Shown: piece after piece, positions 9,143-17,453 of the stretch
Layout: each line of letters starts with the position of its first letter
Position numbering within the stretch: position 1 is the first letter of the stretch
Source of the DNA: Kaistella polysaccharea
GTDB lineage: Bacteria; Bacteroidota; Bacteroidia; Flavobacteriales; Weeksellaceae
Assembly (NCBI RefSeq): GCF_020410745.1
Contig: NZ_CP084528.1
Coordinates: forward strand, 1,302,001 to 1,366,000
Reading direction: 5' to 3'
DNA length: 64,000 nt
Program-made: the position numbers and the translations under genes
The notes under the pieces: model-generated
What the model was told of the DNA's origin: nothing
What the model saw: the letters and a program-made list of their open reading frames with translations, nothing else
Databases searched by the model: none

Positions 9143-10048
9143 TTAAAATCTTATCAATTCTCGATTCTGTTTTTTCAATAATTCGTTGGCTCCGAAGATT
9201 CCCTGCAAACCGCCCGTATGAAAAGCCAGAATTTTAGCGCCATTCGGAAAATAATCCTCTTCAATCCCCTTTAAAAGATGACGCATCATTTTTCCAGTAT
9301 AAATTGGATCCAGTTGAATGTCATATCTCTCTTTGAAATCATTGATAAAACGAATATTTTGGTCACTTATTTTGCCGTAACCTCCATCGTGCGCTTCAAA
9401 AAGTGTAAAATTATTTCTGTTTGAAAGTTCTAAAACCGTACTATTCAAGGAAATATCATCCACCACCTTAAAACCTAAAACCTTTTGATTCTTCTCTGCA
9501 AATTTAGAAATTCCAGCGATTGTTCCGCCAGTTCCTACTGCGGTGCAAAGATAATCAAAACTTTTTGTTTCCTCAGCGAGCATAAACTGAATACCGTCGA
9601 CTGCCTGATCGTTCGTTCCTCCTTCGGGTATAATTAAAGCATCAGTGAATTCTTTTTGTAAAATCTTTGTTAAAGCATCTTTGTCTTTGTATGCTGAACG
9701 GGTTACAAAACGAAAGTCCATCCCATTTTCGTGCGCAAGTTTTAAGGTGGGATTCAGTTGCCATTTGTATTGAATTTCCTCTCCACGAATAATTCCCAGA
9801 GATTTCAAATTGTATTCTTTCCCTAAAGCCGCAGTTGCGGCAATATGATTGGAGAATGCGCCACCAAAAGTAATAATGAAGGGATTTATTGGGTTTTGTT
9901 TTAAATAGGAATTGATATTATAAAAGAGTTTCCAGTATTTGTTCCCTGAAATGTGCGGATGAATGAGATCTTCTCTTTTCAGAAAAAGCTGAATATTTTT
10001 CTGAAGAGGAATTTCGGTGAGGGGAATTGAAAAGTTGGGGATTTTCAT
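9143..10048 (-). CDS. D-cysteine desulfhydrase / ACC deaminase family PLP enzyme
   Basis: A fold-type II PLP enzyme of about 301 residues. The PLP lysine lies in HPHISGNKYWK (K37), followed by TFGGAFSNH and the phosphate-binding AVGTGGT. Bacteroidota members are usually annotated 1-aminocyclopropane-1-carboxylate deaminase, but many relatives are D-cysteine desulfhydrases, so substrate is left open. The frame extends three codons upstream to a TTG; the ATG at 10048 is preferred. It is a single gene, divergent from the hypothetical at 10161. Confidence 0.85.
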   Translation of the reverse strand: MKIPNFSIPLTEIPLQKNIQLFLKREDLIHPHISGNKYWKLFYNINSYLKQNPINPFIITFGGAFSNHIAATAALGKEYNLKSLGIIRGEEIQYKWQLNPTLKLAHENGMDFRFVTRSAYKDKDALTKILQKEFTDALIIPEGGTNDQAVDGIQFMLAEETKSFDYLCTAVGTGGTIAGISKFAEKNQKVLGFKVVDDISLNSTVLELSNRNNFTLFEAHDGGYGKISDQNIRFINDFKERYDIQLDPIYTGKMMRHLLKGIEEDYFPNGAKILAFHTGGLQGIFGANELLKKQNRELIRF

Positions 10049-10160
10049 TGGGTGCAAAGTTCGGGAAATAATTGCTGTTTTAATTTTTAACGTAATTTAA
10101 ATTTTTATGATTATTCCTACTAAATTAATTATATTAGAGATAAGTGGTAATAATTAAATT

Positions 10161-10901
10161 ATGAAACAAACAAATAAATTAGAACTTATCATCAATAACT
10201 TATATAAAAGTCCCAACGATTCAAATTTATTTGGTGAGGAGATAAGTAAACTTCTCAAAAGTTGTACTCGAATTTCTCTAAAATTATTTCCAAAAGATTT
10301 TAATTTTAAAAAAAAATACGAAGTCTTTCAAAAAGCAGTATGCATTCTTTCTGAAAAAGGATGGTATGTCGAATATGGAATGACTTTTTCAAATGTTACT
10401 TTCGCTGCAAGTTTAATCGAAAACAATAAAGTTGAAGACGCAGATCTATTTTTGAAAAACTATTTTGACAATGAAATAGATAATATTCAAAAAATAATCA
10501 CGAGCAGATCTCCAGAAAGAGCACATGTACTAAATGCTTCCCTTAACGCTCATCGCAAATTAGAATTTTATTTGTCCACACCAGTTTTTTTCGCACAAGC
10601 AGAAGGGATTTGTCTCGATTTAACAAATTACAGATTTTTCTCTTCACAAAAAGGACAACCAAAAACTAAAAAATATTTTAACTCATTTAAAGGAACTGAA
10701 ATATTAAGCGACCTTTTAAAACCACTCATTAAAATTGATGTGAATAGAAATTTTCAAATAGAAAATCAACCTGATGGTCAAAATAGACATGATGTATTAC
10801 ACGGACAAAGTAGTGATTATGGAGAAAATTCGATTAATAGCTATAAAGCATTGTCTCTTCTTATTTACATTTCAGATATTGTTTATAGCTCAATAAATTA
10901 A
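10161..10901 (+). CDS. Hypothetical protein with HEPN-like RX4H motif
   Basis: The 246-residue protein has no signal peptide or membrane segment and is strongly helical. Near the C terminus it has NRHDVLHG (residues 208-215), so Arg209 and His214 are in the RX4H arrangement with a polar residue after Arg, as in HEPN ribonucleases. It is followed by YGENSINSYKALSLLIYI, a helix-forming tail. An upstream segment, PVFFAQAEGICLDLT, also looks conserved-family-like. HEPN proteins often act in toxin-antitoxin or phage defence, but no nucleotidyltransferase antitoxin is adjacent. The gene is lower in GC than its neighbours by eye, stands alone and is followed by a dispersed repeat. Function is not established. 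Confidence 0.6.
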   Translation: MKQTNKLELIINNLYKSPNDSNLFGEEISKLLKSCTRISLKLFPKDFNFKKKYEVFQKAVCILSEKGWYVEYGMTFSNVTFAASLIENNKVEDADLFLKNYFDNEIDNIQKIITSRSPERAHVLNASLNAHRKLEFYLSTPVFFAQAEGICLDLTNYRFFSSQKGQPKTKKYFNSFKGTEILSDLLKPLIKIDVNRNFQIENQPDGQNRHDVLHGQSSDYGENSINSYKALSLLIYISDIVYSSIN

Positions 10902-10911
10902 AATATCTACT

Positions 10912-10990
10912 GCGCCCCGACTTGAACGGAGCTCTTTTTGTGGAACGAAGTGCAACAAAAAAGCGGGAGTGGAAGGCGGAAAAAGGCGCC
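10912..10990 (+). repeat. Dispersed palindromic element, copy 2
   Basis: A 79-base element with an outer inverted repeat GCGCC...GGCGC and an inner hairpin CTTTTTGTGG...CAACAAAAAAG spanning about 10933-10962. Between them lie CCCGACTTGAACGGAG and GGGAGTGGAAGGCGG. The layout (GCCCCGA--GAACGGAG, hairpin, CGGGAGTGGAAGGCGG) resembles copies at 2132-2212 and 14216-14283. It sits directly after the stop of the HEPN-like gene. Confidence 0.55.
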
Positions 10991-11000
10991 CAAATGAAAG

Positions 11001-11336
11001 TTAATCCAAAATATATTTCCAAAAACTCCAGATTTTTCGGGAGTCGAGATAGTTTAAATCGTTTTCCATGGCATACGCTTCTCTTTCAAAGGAAATTGAT
11101 TTGTAGGCGAGAAAGGAATCTTTCAGCTTGAAATAAAGATAATAATATTCAACCACATACCACACGTAAAAGAAAATCACCAACAATTCTGCTTGCTGGC
11201 GTAAATGGATTTTTTCATGGTTCAGAAGTATTTGATCCGTTCGGTATTCGGGCTTGCGAAGAATGATGAAAGGAAAAAGAGTGATCCCTGAAATTTTTGT
11301 ATTTTTGAGAAGTCGTTGCCAAATGAGGATCATCAA
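11001..11336 (-). CDS. Small membrane-associated HExxH protein (putative zincin)
   Basis: The 111-residue protein has a hydrophobic start, then LLNHEKIHLRQQ (HEKIH at 40-44, a zinc-protease HExxH motif), a central hydrophobic stretch (about 51-68) and FEREAY, where E86 could be the third zinc ligand. I recognise the layout as a small conserved flavobacterial family related in look to BlaR1/M56 peptidases, but no activity is established. It ends 10 bases after the repeat element and diverges from the DUF5522 gene, with 36 bases between starts. Confidence 0.6.
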   Translation of the reverse strand: MMILIWQRLLKNTKISGITLFPFIILRKPEYRTDQILLNHEKIHLRQQAELLVIFFYVWYVVEYYYLYFKLKDSFLAYKSISFEREAYAMENDLNYLDSRKIWSFWKYILD

Positions 11337-11372
11337 ACAAAGATATTAATTTCGACCCTTCTGATTTAACTT

Positions 11373-11570
11373 ATGTACCAGAAAATTATCAAAGAACACG
11401 AAGACTTTTACTATAATGAACAAGGTTATAAAGTTTTTACGGAAGCCTATCACTTAAAACGCGGTTATTGCTGCAAAAGTGGTTGCAAACATTGTCCTTA
11501 CGGTTACGATAAAAAGACAGACACTTTTAAAAAAATAGCAAAACCGGAAATAAAGAAGACTGCAGAATGA
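11373..11570 (+). CDS. DUF5522 family small cysteine-rich protein
   Basis: A 65-residue protein with the family hallmark RGYCCKSGCKHCPYGY at residues 30-45, giving Cys33, Cys34, Cys38 and Cys41 as a likely metal site. Members are short cytosolic proteins spread across Bacteroidota and other phyla, without known function. It lies 49 bases upstream of the DUF4136 lipoprotein gene on the same strand and may be co-transcribed with it. Confidence 0.8.
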   Translation: MYQKIIKEHEDFYYNEQGYKVFTEAYHLKRGYCCKSGCKHCPYGYDKKTDTFKKIAKPEIKKTAE

Positions 11571-11619
11571 TTGATGAAGTAGTTTAAAAAAAATTTACAA
11601 ACAAAATAATATACATATC

Positions 11620-12153
11620 ATGAGCAAAAAATATATCTTACTTTTATTGGCATCTGCTACTTTGGGACTGACTTCTTGCAGCCCTTTTCAGGTGAAATCT
11701 GATTATGCAGAAACTGCAAATTTCAATATGTACAAAACGTATAAATTACGCATTGATGATTTGAAATTAAACGATATTGATAAAGACCGTGTTTTGAACG
11801 AAGTCTCACGACAACTACAAACTAAAGGTTTAAGCGTTTCGGAAACACCCGATTTGATTGTGAATGTGAAAGCAAATCACAAAAAAGTACAGGACATTCA
11901 ATCGTCCAGACCTTATGGAATGTACGGTTGGGGCGGACCTTTCGGTTACGGTTTTGGTGTAAATAGAACTTGGACTTCAAATTATAATCAAGGCGCCTTA
12001 GTTCTTGATATGATTGATGCGAGAACGCAGAAGTTGGTTTGGCAAGGAAGCGGAACAGGAATTTCTGTAGATTCACCGAAATCTAAGCAAAAACAAATTC
12101 CAGAAATTGTAGCGGAAATCATGGCAAACTATCCGCCAAATAAAATGAAATAA
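11620..12153 (+). CDS. DUF4136 domain lipoprotein
   Basis: A 177-residue envelope lipoprotein. The signal peptide ends in the lipobox LTSC with Cys20. The mature part follows the DUF4136 pattern: SDYAETANFNMYKTY, a central domain with DLIVNVKA, a Gly/Trp-rich loop (YGWGGPFGYGFG) and GALVLDMIDARTQKLVWQG near the end. Function is unknown; members are probably outer-membrane or periplasmic. A terminator follows within 20 bases. Confidence 0.88.
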   Translation: MSKKYILLLLASATLGLTSCSPFQVKSDYAETANFNMYKTYKLRIDDLKLNDIDKDRVLNEVSRQLQTKGLSVSETPDLIVNVKANHKKVQDIQSSRPYGMYGWGGPFGYGFGVNRTWTSNYNQGALVLDMIDARTQKLVWQGSGTGISVDSPKSKQKQIPEIVAEIMANYPPNKMK

Positions 12154-12170
12154 TTTTTTAAAGACTATTG

Positions 12171-12199
12171 AAGACTGCAGAAATGCAGTCTTTTTTTTT
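12171..12199 (+). terminator. Intrinsic terminator of the DUF4136 gene
   Basis: The hairpin GACTGCA-GAAA-TGCAGTC is preceded by AA and followed by a run of nine T. Confidence 0.88.
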
Positions 12200-12327
12200 A
12201 TCAATTTTTTGAACCAGAAGAATTGTAGAATTTCTAAAGCACAAGTCACATGAGTTTTTAGAAAACAATTTTGTGATTTTGACGAAGAAAGAATCTCCTC
12301 ATTTGATTTAGATATTTTATATTTTTA

Positions 12328-12351
12328 TTCTTTTGTCGTGAAACAAAAGAA
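12328..12351. repeat. Isolated inverted repeat, possible repeat fragment
   Basis: TTCTTTTG and CAAAAGAA are separated by TCGTGAAA in the 200-base gap between the two terminators. It has no T run and no adjacent gene end, so it is more likely a repeat remnant than a terminator. The rest of the gap (12200-12400) shows nothing recognisable. Confidence 0.3.
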
Positions 12352-12400
12352 GCTGCGGCCAATTAAATTCCCGCGTAATTAGCAAGTAATGATTTTATAT

Positions 12401-12428
12401 AAAAAAACCGCTCGGAAGCGGTTTTTAT
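12401..12428 (-). terminator. Intrinsic terminator of pafA
   Basis: On the minus strand the stem AACCGCT/AGCGGTT with a four-base loop is followed by a run of T. Confidence 0.85.
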
Positions 12429-12449
12429 TTATAGAAGTTCCTCCTAAAA

Positions 12450-14090
12450 TTATTTTCCAATCACTTCAATGATCGGATTTCCCACATTCCCACTTGGAAA
12501 CTGAACCCTTAATAATGCGGACAAAGTTGGTGCAATATCGGTCATATTATATTCTTTGTTGCTTTCTCCTGATTTAATTCCCCAACCCATAAAAATTAAA
12601 GGAATATGAGAATCATAAGAATTCCACGCGCCATGTGTAGTTCCTAATTTTGAATACGTTGGCAACCAAGAATCATGATAAATTACTTGAATATCGCCAC
12701 TTCTTTGCCAGGTATATCCATTCACAATTCGCGTTCTCACTGGTTCTGGAATAGTAGCTGAACCCGCTTTTTTCATATCAACAGCGAACAAGACTGATTT
12801 ATCTTTGTTCAATATATCAATTAAATACTGTTTCACCTGGTCGGCGTCTAATTTATTGTCGGTCATTAATTTATCATCCAAATAAACTTGATTATTGGTC
12901 ACTTTTGCAACCAGATTATCAACATTGAATTTAGATTTTAATAGGGTATTAAATTCTTTATTGTCTTCGCCATAAAATCCGGTTGGCATTTTATGTTCTT
13001 CCATGAAACCTTCTGCGTGCGCACCTCCATGATCTGCTGAAAGGAAAACCGTATACTGATCTTTTCCAACTGTTTGATCTAAATATTTGAAAAACTCGGC
13101 CATATCACGGTCTAATCTCAAATACACGTCTTCTACTTCGATCGCGTTAGGACCAAAACGGTGTCCGGCATAGTCGGTAGAAGCCAGGTTAACCACCAGA
13201 AAATCAGTAATTGCGTCGGCACCTAACTGCTCGCCTTTAATTGCGGCCTCTGCAGCTTTCATGGTCAAGGTATTTCCAAAAGGAGTGGATCGAATAACGT
13301 CTCGTTTTGCCTGATAATCTGCTGCAAGATTGTTATACGGAAAAGTAGGCGTTTTTGCACTGCCTAAAAGTCCTTCCCACGGCGAATTATCTGGAGAACT
13401 TTCGGTATATTGAGCTATCGGAAGTAACGTATTCCAGCCATTTTTCACCAATTGTTCTGGCATTTTTTGATTATTAAAATCATTGACCCATTTTGGCAAT
13501 TCATTCATATAGTAGGAACTGGTGATAAAATTACCTGTAGTATCATCAAACCAATAAGCGCCGGTTGGATTATGTCCCGCCGGAAGAATTGAGGCGCGGT
13601 CTTTTAAAGAAACTCCAACTACTTTCGACTTAAAGTTCGTTGCTAACATTAATTCGTCGGTAATGGTTGTTGACCATAAATTTTTGGGTGAATGACTTCC
13701 TGATTTTACACTTTCTGTTCCGACCGGTTTTACACTTTCGTCCGTTGTGCAATACACATTTTTTCCCGTGGTTTTATCAAACCAGTCGTTGCCAGCAATA
13801 CCGTGAATCGCTGGGACGGAGCCCGTGTAGATTGTGGTATGACCAACTGCTGTATAAGTCGGTATATAATTTATATGAACGTTGTTTAAAGAATAGCCCT
13901 CTTTCAGTAACCTTTTGAAACCATCATTCTGGTATTTCTCATAATACCGATAAAGAAAGTCCCATCGCATTTGATCCACCACCAAACCCACTACGAGTTT
14001 TGGTCTTTCGACTTGTGATGATTTATTTTTCTGGGCATTGAATCCAGAGCACAATACGGCTAAAAGAACGACGCTTAATTTTTTGAACAT
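12450..14090 (-). CDS. pafA: PafA-type alkaline phosphatase
   Basis: A periplasmic phosphomonoesterase of 546 residues, of the phosphate-insensitive PafA kind described from Elizabethkingia. Residues 1-20 are a signal peptide. Catalytic features are all present: VVDQMR near 39, the nucleophile threonine in PTYTAVGHT (about 80), the Lys/Arg pair in SLKDRASILPAGH, DYAGHRFGPN, SADHGGAH and GTTHG towards the end. PafA releases phosphate from many organic monoesters even when phosphate is abundant. The frame is open 14 codons further upstream, but a promoter element overlaps that ATG, so the start before the signal peptide is chosen. Confidence 0.95.
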   Translation of the reverse strand: MFKKLSVVLLAVLCSGFNAQKNKSSQVERPKLVVGLVVDQMRWDFLYRYYEKYQNDGFKRLLKEGYSLNNVHINYIPTYTAVGHTTIYTGSVPAIHGIAGNDWFDKTTGKNVYCTTDESVKPVGTESVKSGSHSPKNLWSTTITDELMLATNFKSKVVGVSLKDRASILPAGHNPTGAYWFDDTTGNFITSSYYMNELPKWVNDFNNQKMPEQLVKNGWNTLLPIAQYTESSPDNSPWEGLLGSAKTPTFPYNNLAADYQAKRDVIRSTPFGNTLTMKAAEAAIKGEQLGADAITDFLVVNLASTDYAGHRFGPNAIEVEDVYLRLDRDMAEFFKYLDQTVGKDQYTVFLSADHGGAHAEGFMEEHKMPTGFYGEDNKEFNTLLKSKFNVDNLVAKVTNNQVYLDDKLMTDNKLDADQVKQYLIDILNKDKSVLFAVDMKKAGSATIPEPVRTRIVNGYTWQRSGDIQVIYHDSWLPTYSKLGTTHGAWNSYDSHIPLIFMGWGIKSGESNKEYNMTDIAPTLSALLRVQFPSGNVGNPIIEVIGK

Positions 14091-14129
14091 ATTTTGGTAA
14101 TTAATATTTTGTACGATGAAAGTGAAACA

Positions 14130-14137
14130 CAAATTTA
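14130..14137 (-). promoter_or_regulatory. Putative -7 promoter element of pafA
   Basis: The minus strand reads TAAATTTG, about 39 bases before the chosen start. It overlaps the alternative upstream ATG at 14132, which argues against that start. Confidence 0.5.
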
Positions 14138-14215
14138 AGGATTAATTCTAAAGGAAAGAATGCTGACAGAGGTTTGATGCTTGTTCAGCTTTCGGAAAAA
14201 ACGAGAATGATATTA

Positions 14216-14283
14216 TAGCCCCGATCGCAGCGACATCCCCCGAATCGCGCAAGCGATGAGGGGATATAGCGGAGAGCGGGATG
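14216..14283 (+). repeat. Dispersed palindromic element, copy 3
   Basis: A 68-base element reading TAGCCCCGATCGCAGCGACA, hairpin, TATAGCGGAGAGCGGGA. The inner hairpin is CCCC..ATCGC/GCGAT..GGGG. Flank and order of motifs match copy 1 read on its minus strand, while the hairpin sequence differs, as expected of compensatory or stem-swapped repeats. Confidence 0.6.
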
Positions 14284-14314
14284 GATCTTAAAAGAATAAT
14301 AGATCGTGAAGCTT

Positions 14315-14347
14315 CAAAAAAAAACGCACCTTCGAAAAGATGCGTTT
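14315..14347 (-). terminator. Intrinsic terminator of mdh with UUCG tetraloop
   Basis: On the minus strand AAACGCATCTT, loop TTCG, AAGGTGCGTTT forms an 11-bp stem with one G-U pair and a stabilising UUCG loop, followed by a T run. Confidence 0.88.
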
Positions 14348-14368
14348 CTATTTATATGGGGAAATTAT

Positions 14369-15295
14369 TTAGAATTTCAGATCGCCATTTACATCACGAA
14401 CTGCTTTTGCAGCGGTTGCGAATTTTTCTTTTTCAGGATCTGTTAGGCTGATCTCCACAATTTTCTCAACGCCATTGGCACCGATAATTGCCGGAACTCC
14501 CAAGCAAATGTCAGTTTCGCCGTATTCACCATCCAACATTAGGGAGCAAGGAATCATTTTTTTATGGTCGCAAAGAATGGCCTGAACCATCACCGAAACC
14601 GCTGCGCCCGGCGCGTACCAAGCTGAAGTTCCTAATAATTTGGTCAGCGTTGCACCACCAACTTTGGTTTCTTCGGCAACGTGATTTTGTTTTTCTTCGC
14701 TTAAGAATTCAGTTACGGGAACGCCATTTCTGGTTGCTTTGCTCATCAAAGGAAGCATTCCTGTATCGCTGTGAGCCGCGATCACCATTCCATCAACATC
14801 AGAAATAGGACATTCTAAAGCTTCTGCCAATCTGTATTTGAAACGTGCAGAATCTAAAGCGCCACCCATACCGATAATTTGATTTTTTGGAAGTCCAGAT
14901 GTTTTGTGAACCAAGTAAGCCATGGTATCCATCGGGTTTGAAACCACAATAATGATAACGTCTGGCGAATGTTTTACCAAGTTGGCAGTCACGTCTTTCA
15001 CGATTCCCGCATTGATTCCGATAAGTTCTTCGCGCGTCATTCCAGGTTTTCTTGGAATTCCAGATGTAATTACGGCAACTTTAGATCCGGCAGTTTTGCT
15101 GTAATCTCCTGTTGTTCCGGTAATTTTGGTATCGAAACCATTCAGAGAAGCGGTTTGCATTAAGTCCATGGCTTTCCCTTCGGCAAAACCTTCTTTAATG
15201 TCAACCAAAACAACTTCTGCTGCGAAATTTTTCATGGCAATGTATTCTGCGCAACTTGCACCTACGGCTCCTGCTCCAACTACGGTAACTTTCAT
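14369..15295 (-). CDS. mdh: Malate dehydrogenase
   Basis: NAD-dependent oxidation of malate to oxaloacetate in the TCA cycle. The 308-residue protein is of the LDH-like MDH type: GAGAVGASCAEY nucleotide-binding loop at residues 7-18, GIPRKPGMTREELIGIN substrate loop, VSNPMDTMAYL and AHSDTGMLPL with the catalytic histidine. It is a single gene with a good promoter more than 100 bases upstream and a strong terminator. Confidence 0.96.
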   Translation of the reverse strand: MKVTVVGAGAVGASCAEYIAMKNFAAEVVLVDIKEGFAEGKAMDLMQTASLNGFDTKITGTTGDYSKTAGSKVAVITSGIPRKPGMTREELIGINAGIVKDVTANLVKHSPDVIIIVVSNPMDTMAYLVHKTSGLPKNQIIGMGGALDSARFKYRLAEALECPISDVDGMVIAAHSDTGMLPLMSKATRNGVPVTEFLSEEKQNHVAEETKVGGATLTKLLGTSAWYAPGAAVSVMVQAILCDHKKMIPCSLMLDGEYGETDICLGVPAIIGANGVEKIVEISLTDPEKEKFATAAKAVRDVNGDLKF

Positions 15296-15422
15296 ATTAT
15301 TTTATTTATTGATTTTTAATGGTCATATGGAAACTTGCGTTTTCATATTTATCTTTTTAATGATTTTAAAAGTAATTTTAATGCGAACCTAAACTAAGTT
15401 TTATCTGAATTACTTAAGAATT

Positions 15423-15453
15423 CAAATTTACGAAATGTTAAAGTTTTGACCAA
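15423..15453 (-). promoter_or_regulatory. Putative promoter of mdh (-33 TTG and -7 TAAATTTG)
   Basis: On the minus strand TTG at 15451-15453 is followed by a 20-base spacer and TAAATTTG at 15423-15430. Both elements and the spacing fit the Bacteroidota consensus. The predicted leader is about 120 bases. Confidence 0.6.
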
Positions 15454-15569
15454 TTTTGTCCTTCATTAAGTTTCAATAAAAGTCTGCGGTATAAAAACAA
15501 TTTATAGATTGGATGGTGATGATTGTTATTTATTACCCTAAATCAAGAGAAGTTCATTAAATTATATCC

Positions 15570-15577
15570 TAAATTTG
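15570..15577 (+). promoter_or_regulatory. Putative -7 promoter element of cysE
   Basis: TAAATTTG is a full TAnnTTTG match 19 bases before the cysE start. Confidence 0.5.
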
Positions 15578-15596
15578 TTTCAAATTAAAGTTCGAC

Positions 15597-16412
15597 ATGG
15601 GTTTTGCTACACGACTTCACGAAGGTTATTCTAATAGGAAATATGATATCGATAAGAAAAAAATCGAGCATTTCATCGAGCGGTTTTTTCGTTTTATCTT
15701 TTTTCTGGAATACCAAAGATGTTCGGAATACAGTGATATCGAGCTGCGTTTGAATAATTTCAAAAGTGAATTCAATGAAATCCTGTTTTCCGTAACCGAT
15801 GAAAAAGAAAGCGCAGAAACTGAACTATTTTTTAAAAGTTTCCCCAAGATTTACAAGTCTCTGGAAAATGACGCGAAAGCGATTTTCGATAATGATCCCG
15901 CGGCGAAAAGTACCGAAGAGGTCATGTTTTCTTATCCGGGATTTTTCGCAATTGCCGTTTACCGTTTTGCACATGAACTTTATAAAAACAAAATTCCACT
16001 CATCCCAAGAATATGGACGGAATTTGCGCACAGCAAAACGGGCATCGATATTAATCCGGGCGCGCAAATTGGCGAGCACTTTTTTATTGATCATGGCACC
16101 GGAATTGTGATTGGAGAAACTACAATCATTGGAAACCACGTAAAACTATATCAAGGCGTAACGCTGGGTGCACATTCGGTCACAAAAAATTTAGCCAATG
16201 TGAAAAGACATCCAACTATTGAAGATGGCGTCGTTATATATGCGAATGCCACCATACTTGGCGGTGATACGGTCATTGGAGAACATTCCGTCATTGGTGG
16301 AAATGTGTGGATCACAGAAAGCGTTCCCCCGAATTCGGTCGTTTTCCACAAAGGACAAGTCACGGTGAAAAATAAATTTCCCGCAAATGAACCCATCGTT
16401 TTTAGCATTTAA
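15597..16412 (+). CDS. cysE: Serine O-acetyltransferase
   Basis: CysE acetylates L-serine with acetyl-CoA, the first step of cysteine synthesis. The 271-residue protein has a helical N-terminal domain and a C-terminal left-handed beta-helix of hexapeptide repeats with [19 protein letters not shown] (catalytic Asp-His), [20 protein letters not shown] and the closing GGNVWI. It lies 57 bases upstream of cysK, which makes the second enzyme of the pathway, so the two are probably one operon and may form the cysteine synthase complex. Confidence 0.95.
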   Translation: MGFATRLHEGYSNRKYDIDKKKIEHFIERFFRFIFFLEYQRCSEYSDIELRLNNFKSEFNEILFSVTDEKESAETELFFKSFPKIYKSLENDAKAIFDNDPAAKSTEEVMFSYPGFFAIAVYRFAHELYKNKIPLIPRIWTEFAHSKTGIDINPGAQIGEHFFIDHGTGIVIGETTIIGNHVKLYQGVTLGAHSVTKNLANVKRHPTIEDGVVIYANATILGGDTVIGEHSVIGGNVWITESVPPNSVVFHKGQVTVKNKFPANEPIVFSI

Positions 16413-16469
16413 AAAATTAAATTACATTCGAAATCCCGATAAAAATATTAAATCTTTAAAATACAATTT

Positions 16470-17399
16470 ATGAAACTGAATAATATATTAGAAGCCATAG
16501 GAAATACTCCTCTTGTGAAACTGAGTAAAATTTTTCCGGACCATGAGGTTTGGATGAAACTGGAAAAACAAAATCCCGGCGGAAGCATTAAAGATCGGAT
16601 TGCATTGGCCATGATCGATAAAGCTGAAAAAGAAGGTAAAATCAATAAAGACACCGTAATTATTGAACCGACTTCGGGAAATACAGGAGTGGGCTTGGCA
16701 ATGGTTTGTGCCGTAAAGGGTTATAAATTAGTATTGGTAATGCCAGAAAGTATGAGCGTGGAAAGGCGTAAACTCATGAGTTCGTACGGCGCTTCTTTCG
16801 TATTGACGCCGAAAGAAAAAGGAACTTCTGGTGCAATTGCCAAAGCGATGGAAATGGCCGACGAAATTGAAAACTCCTGGGTTCCACAACAATTTGAAAA
16901 CGAAGCCAATCCAGAAATTCATGCGAAAACGACTGCACAGGAAATTTTAAATGATTTCCCAGAAGGTGTTGATTACCTGATTACCGGTGTTGGAACTGGT
17001 GGTCACATTACAGGTGTTACGGAAGTTTTAAAAGAGAAATTTCCCAATCTAAAAAGTTTTGCAGTGGAACCGAAAGATTCACCGGTGATTTCGGGCGGCG
17101 CTCCGGGACCGCATCCGTTGCAGGGAATTGGTGCTGGCTTTGTGCCAAAAGTTCTGAACACCGAAATATTAGATGGCACGATTGAAGTGGAAAAAGAGGA
17201 AGCTTTTGAATTCACAAAAAGACTCGCAAGGGAAGAAGGAATTTTAGCTGGAATTTCCACGGGATCTTCGCTCGCCGCAGTGAATAAAAAACTGGCCGAT
17301 ATTTCAAAAGGTGCAACAATACTCACCTTTAATTATGATACGGGCGAAAGATACTGGTCGGTAGAAGGACTTTTTGAAGAAAACCACTACAAATGCTAA
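16470..17399 (+). CDS. cysK: Cysteine synthase A (O-acetylserine sulfhydrylase)
   Basis: A PLP enzyme (309 residues) that makes cysteine from O-acetylserine and sulfide. Motifs: [12 protein letters not shown] with the PLP lysine K41, [12 protein letters not shown], the PLP phosphate loop [10 protein letters not shown] and GISTGSS. It is the second gene of the cysE-cysK unit and is followed by a terminator. Its product may also consume sulfide released by the PLP desulfhydrase relative at 9 kb, though that is only an inference. Confidence 0.96.
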   Translation: MKLNNILEAIGNTPLVKLSKIFPDHEVWMKLEKQNPGGSIKDRIALAMIDKAEKEGKINKDTVIIEPTSGNTGVGLAMVCAVKGYKLVLVMPESMSVERRKLMSSYGASFVLTPKEKGTSGAIAKAMEMADEIENSWVPQQFENEANPEIHAKTTAQEILNDFPEGVDYLITGVGTGGHITGVTEVLKEKFPNLKSFAVEPKDSPVISGGAPGPHPLQGIGAGFVPKVLNTEILDGTIEVEKEEAFEFTKRLAREEGILAGISTGSSLAAVNKKLADISKGATILTFNYDTGERYWSVEGLFEENHYKC

Positions 17400-17425
17400 A
17401 AATAAAACCTTTTAAAAATACACCT

Positions 17426-17453
17426 AAAAATCCTGCATGAAGCAGGATTTTTT
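17426..17453. terminator. Bidirectional intrinsic terminator between cysK and the Fpg/Nei gene
   Basis: The stem AAAAATCCTGC/GCAGGATTTTT with loop ATGAA is flanked by an A run and a T run. It serves both convergent genes and abuts the stop codon of the minus-strand gene. Confidence 0.85.

Noticed and set aside
12328-12351. TTCTTTTG/CAAAAGAA hairpin as a terminator
   Set aside because: It is not next to a gene end, and real terminators already flank the gap on both sides.
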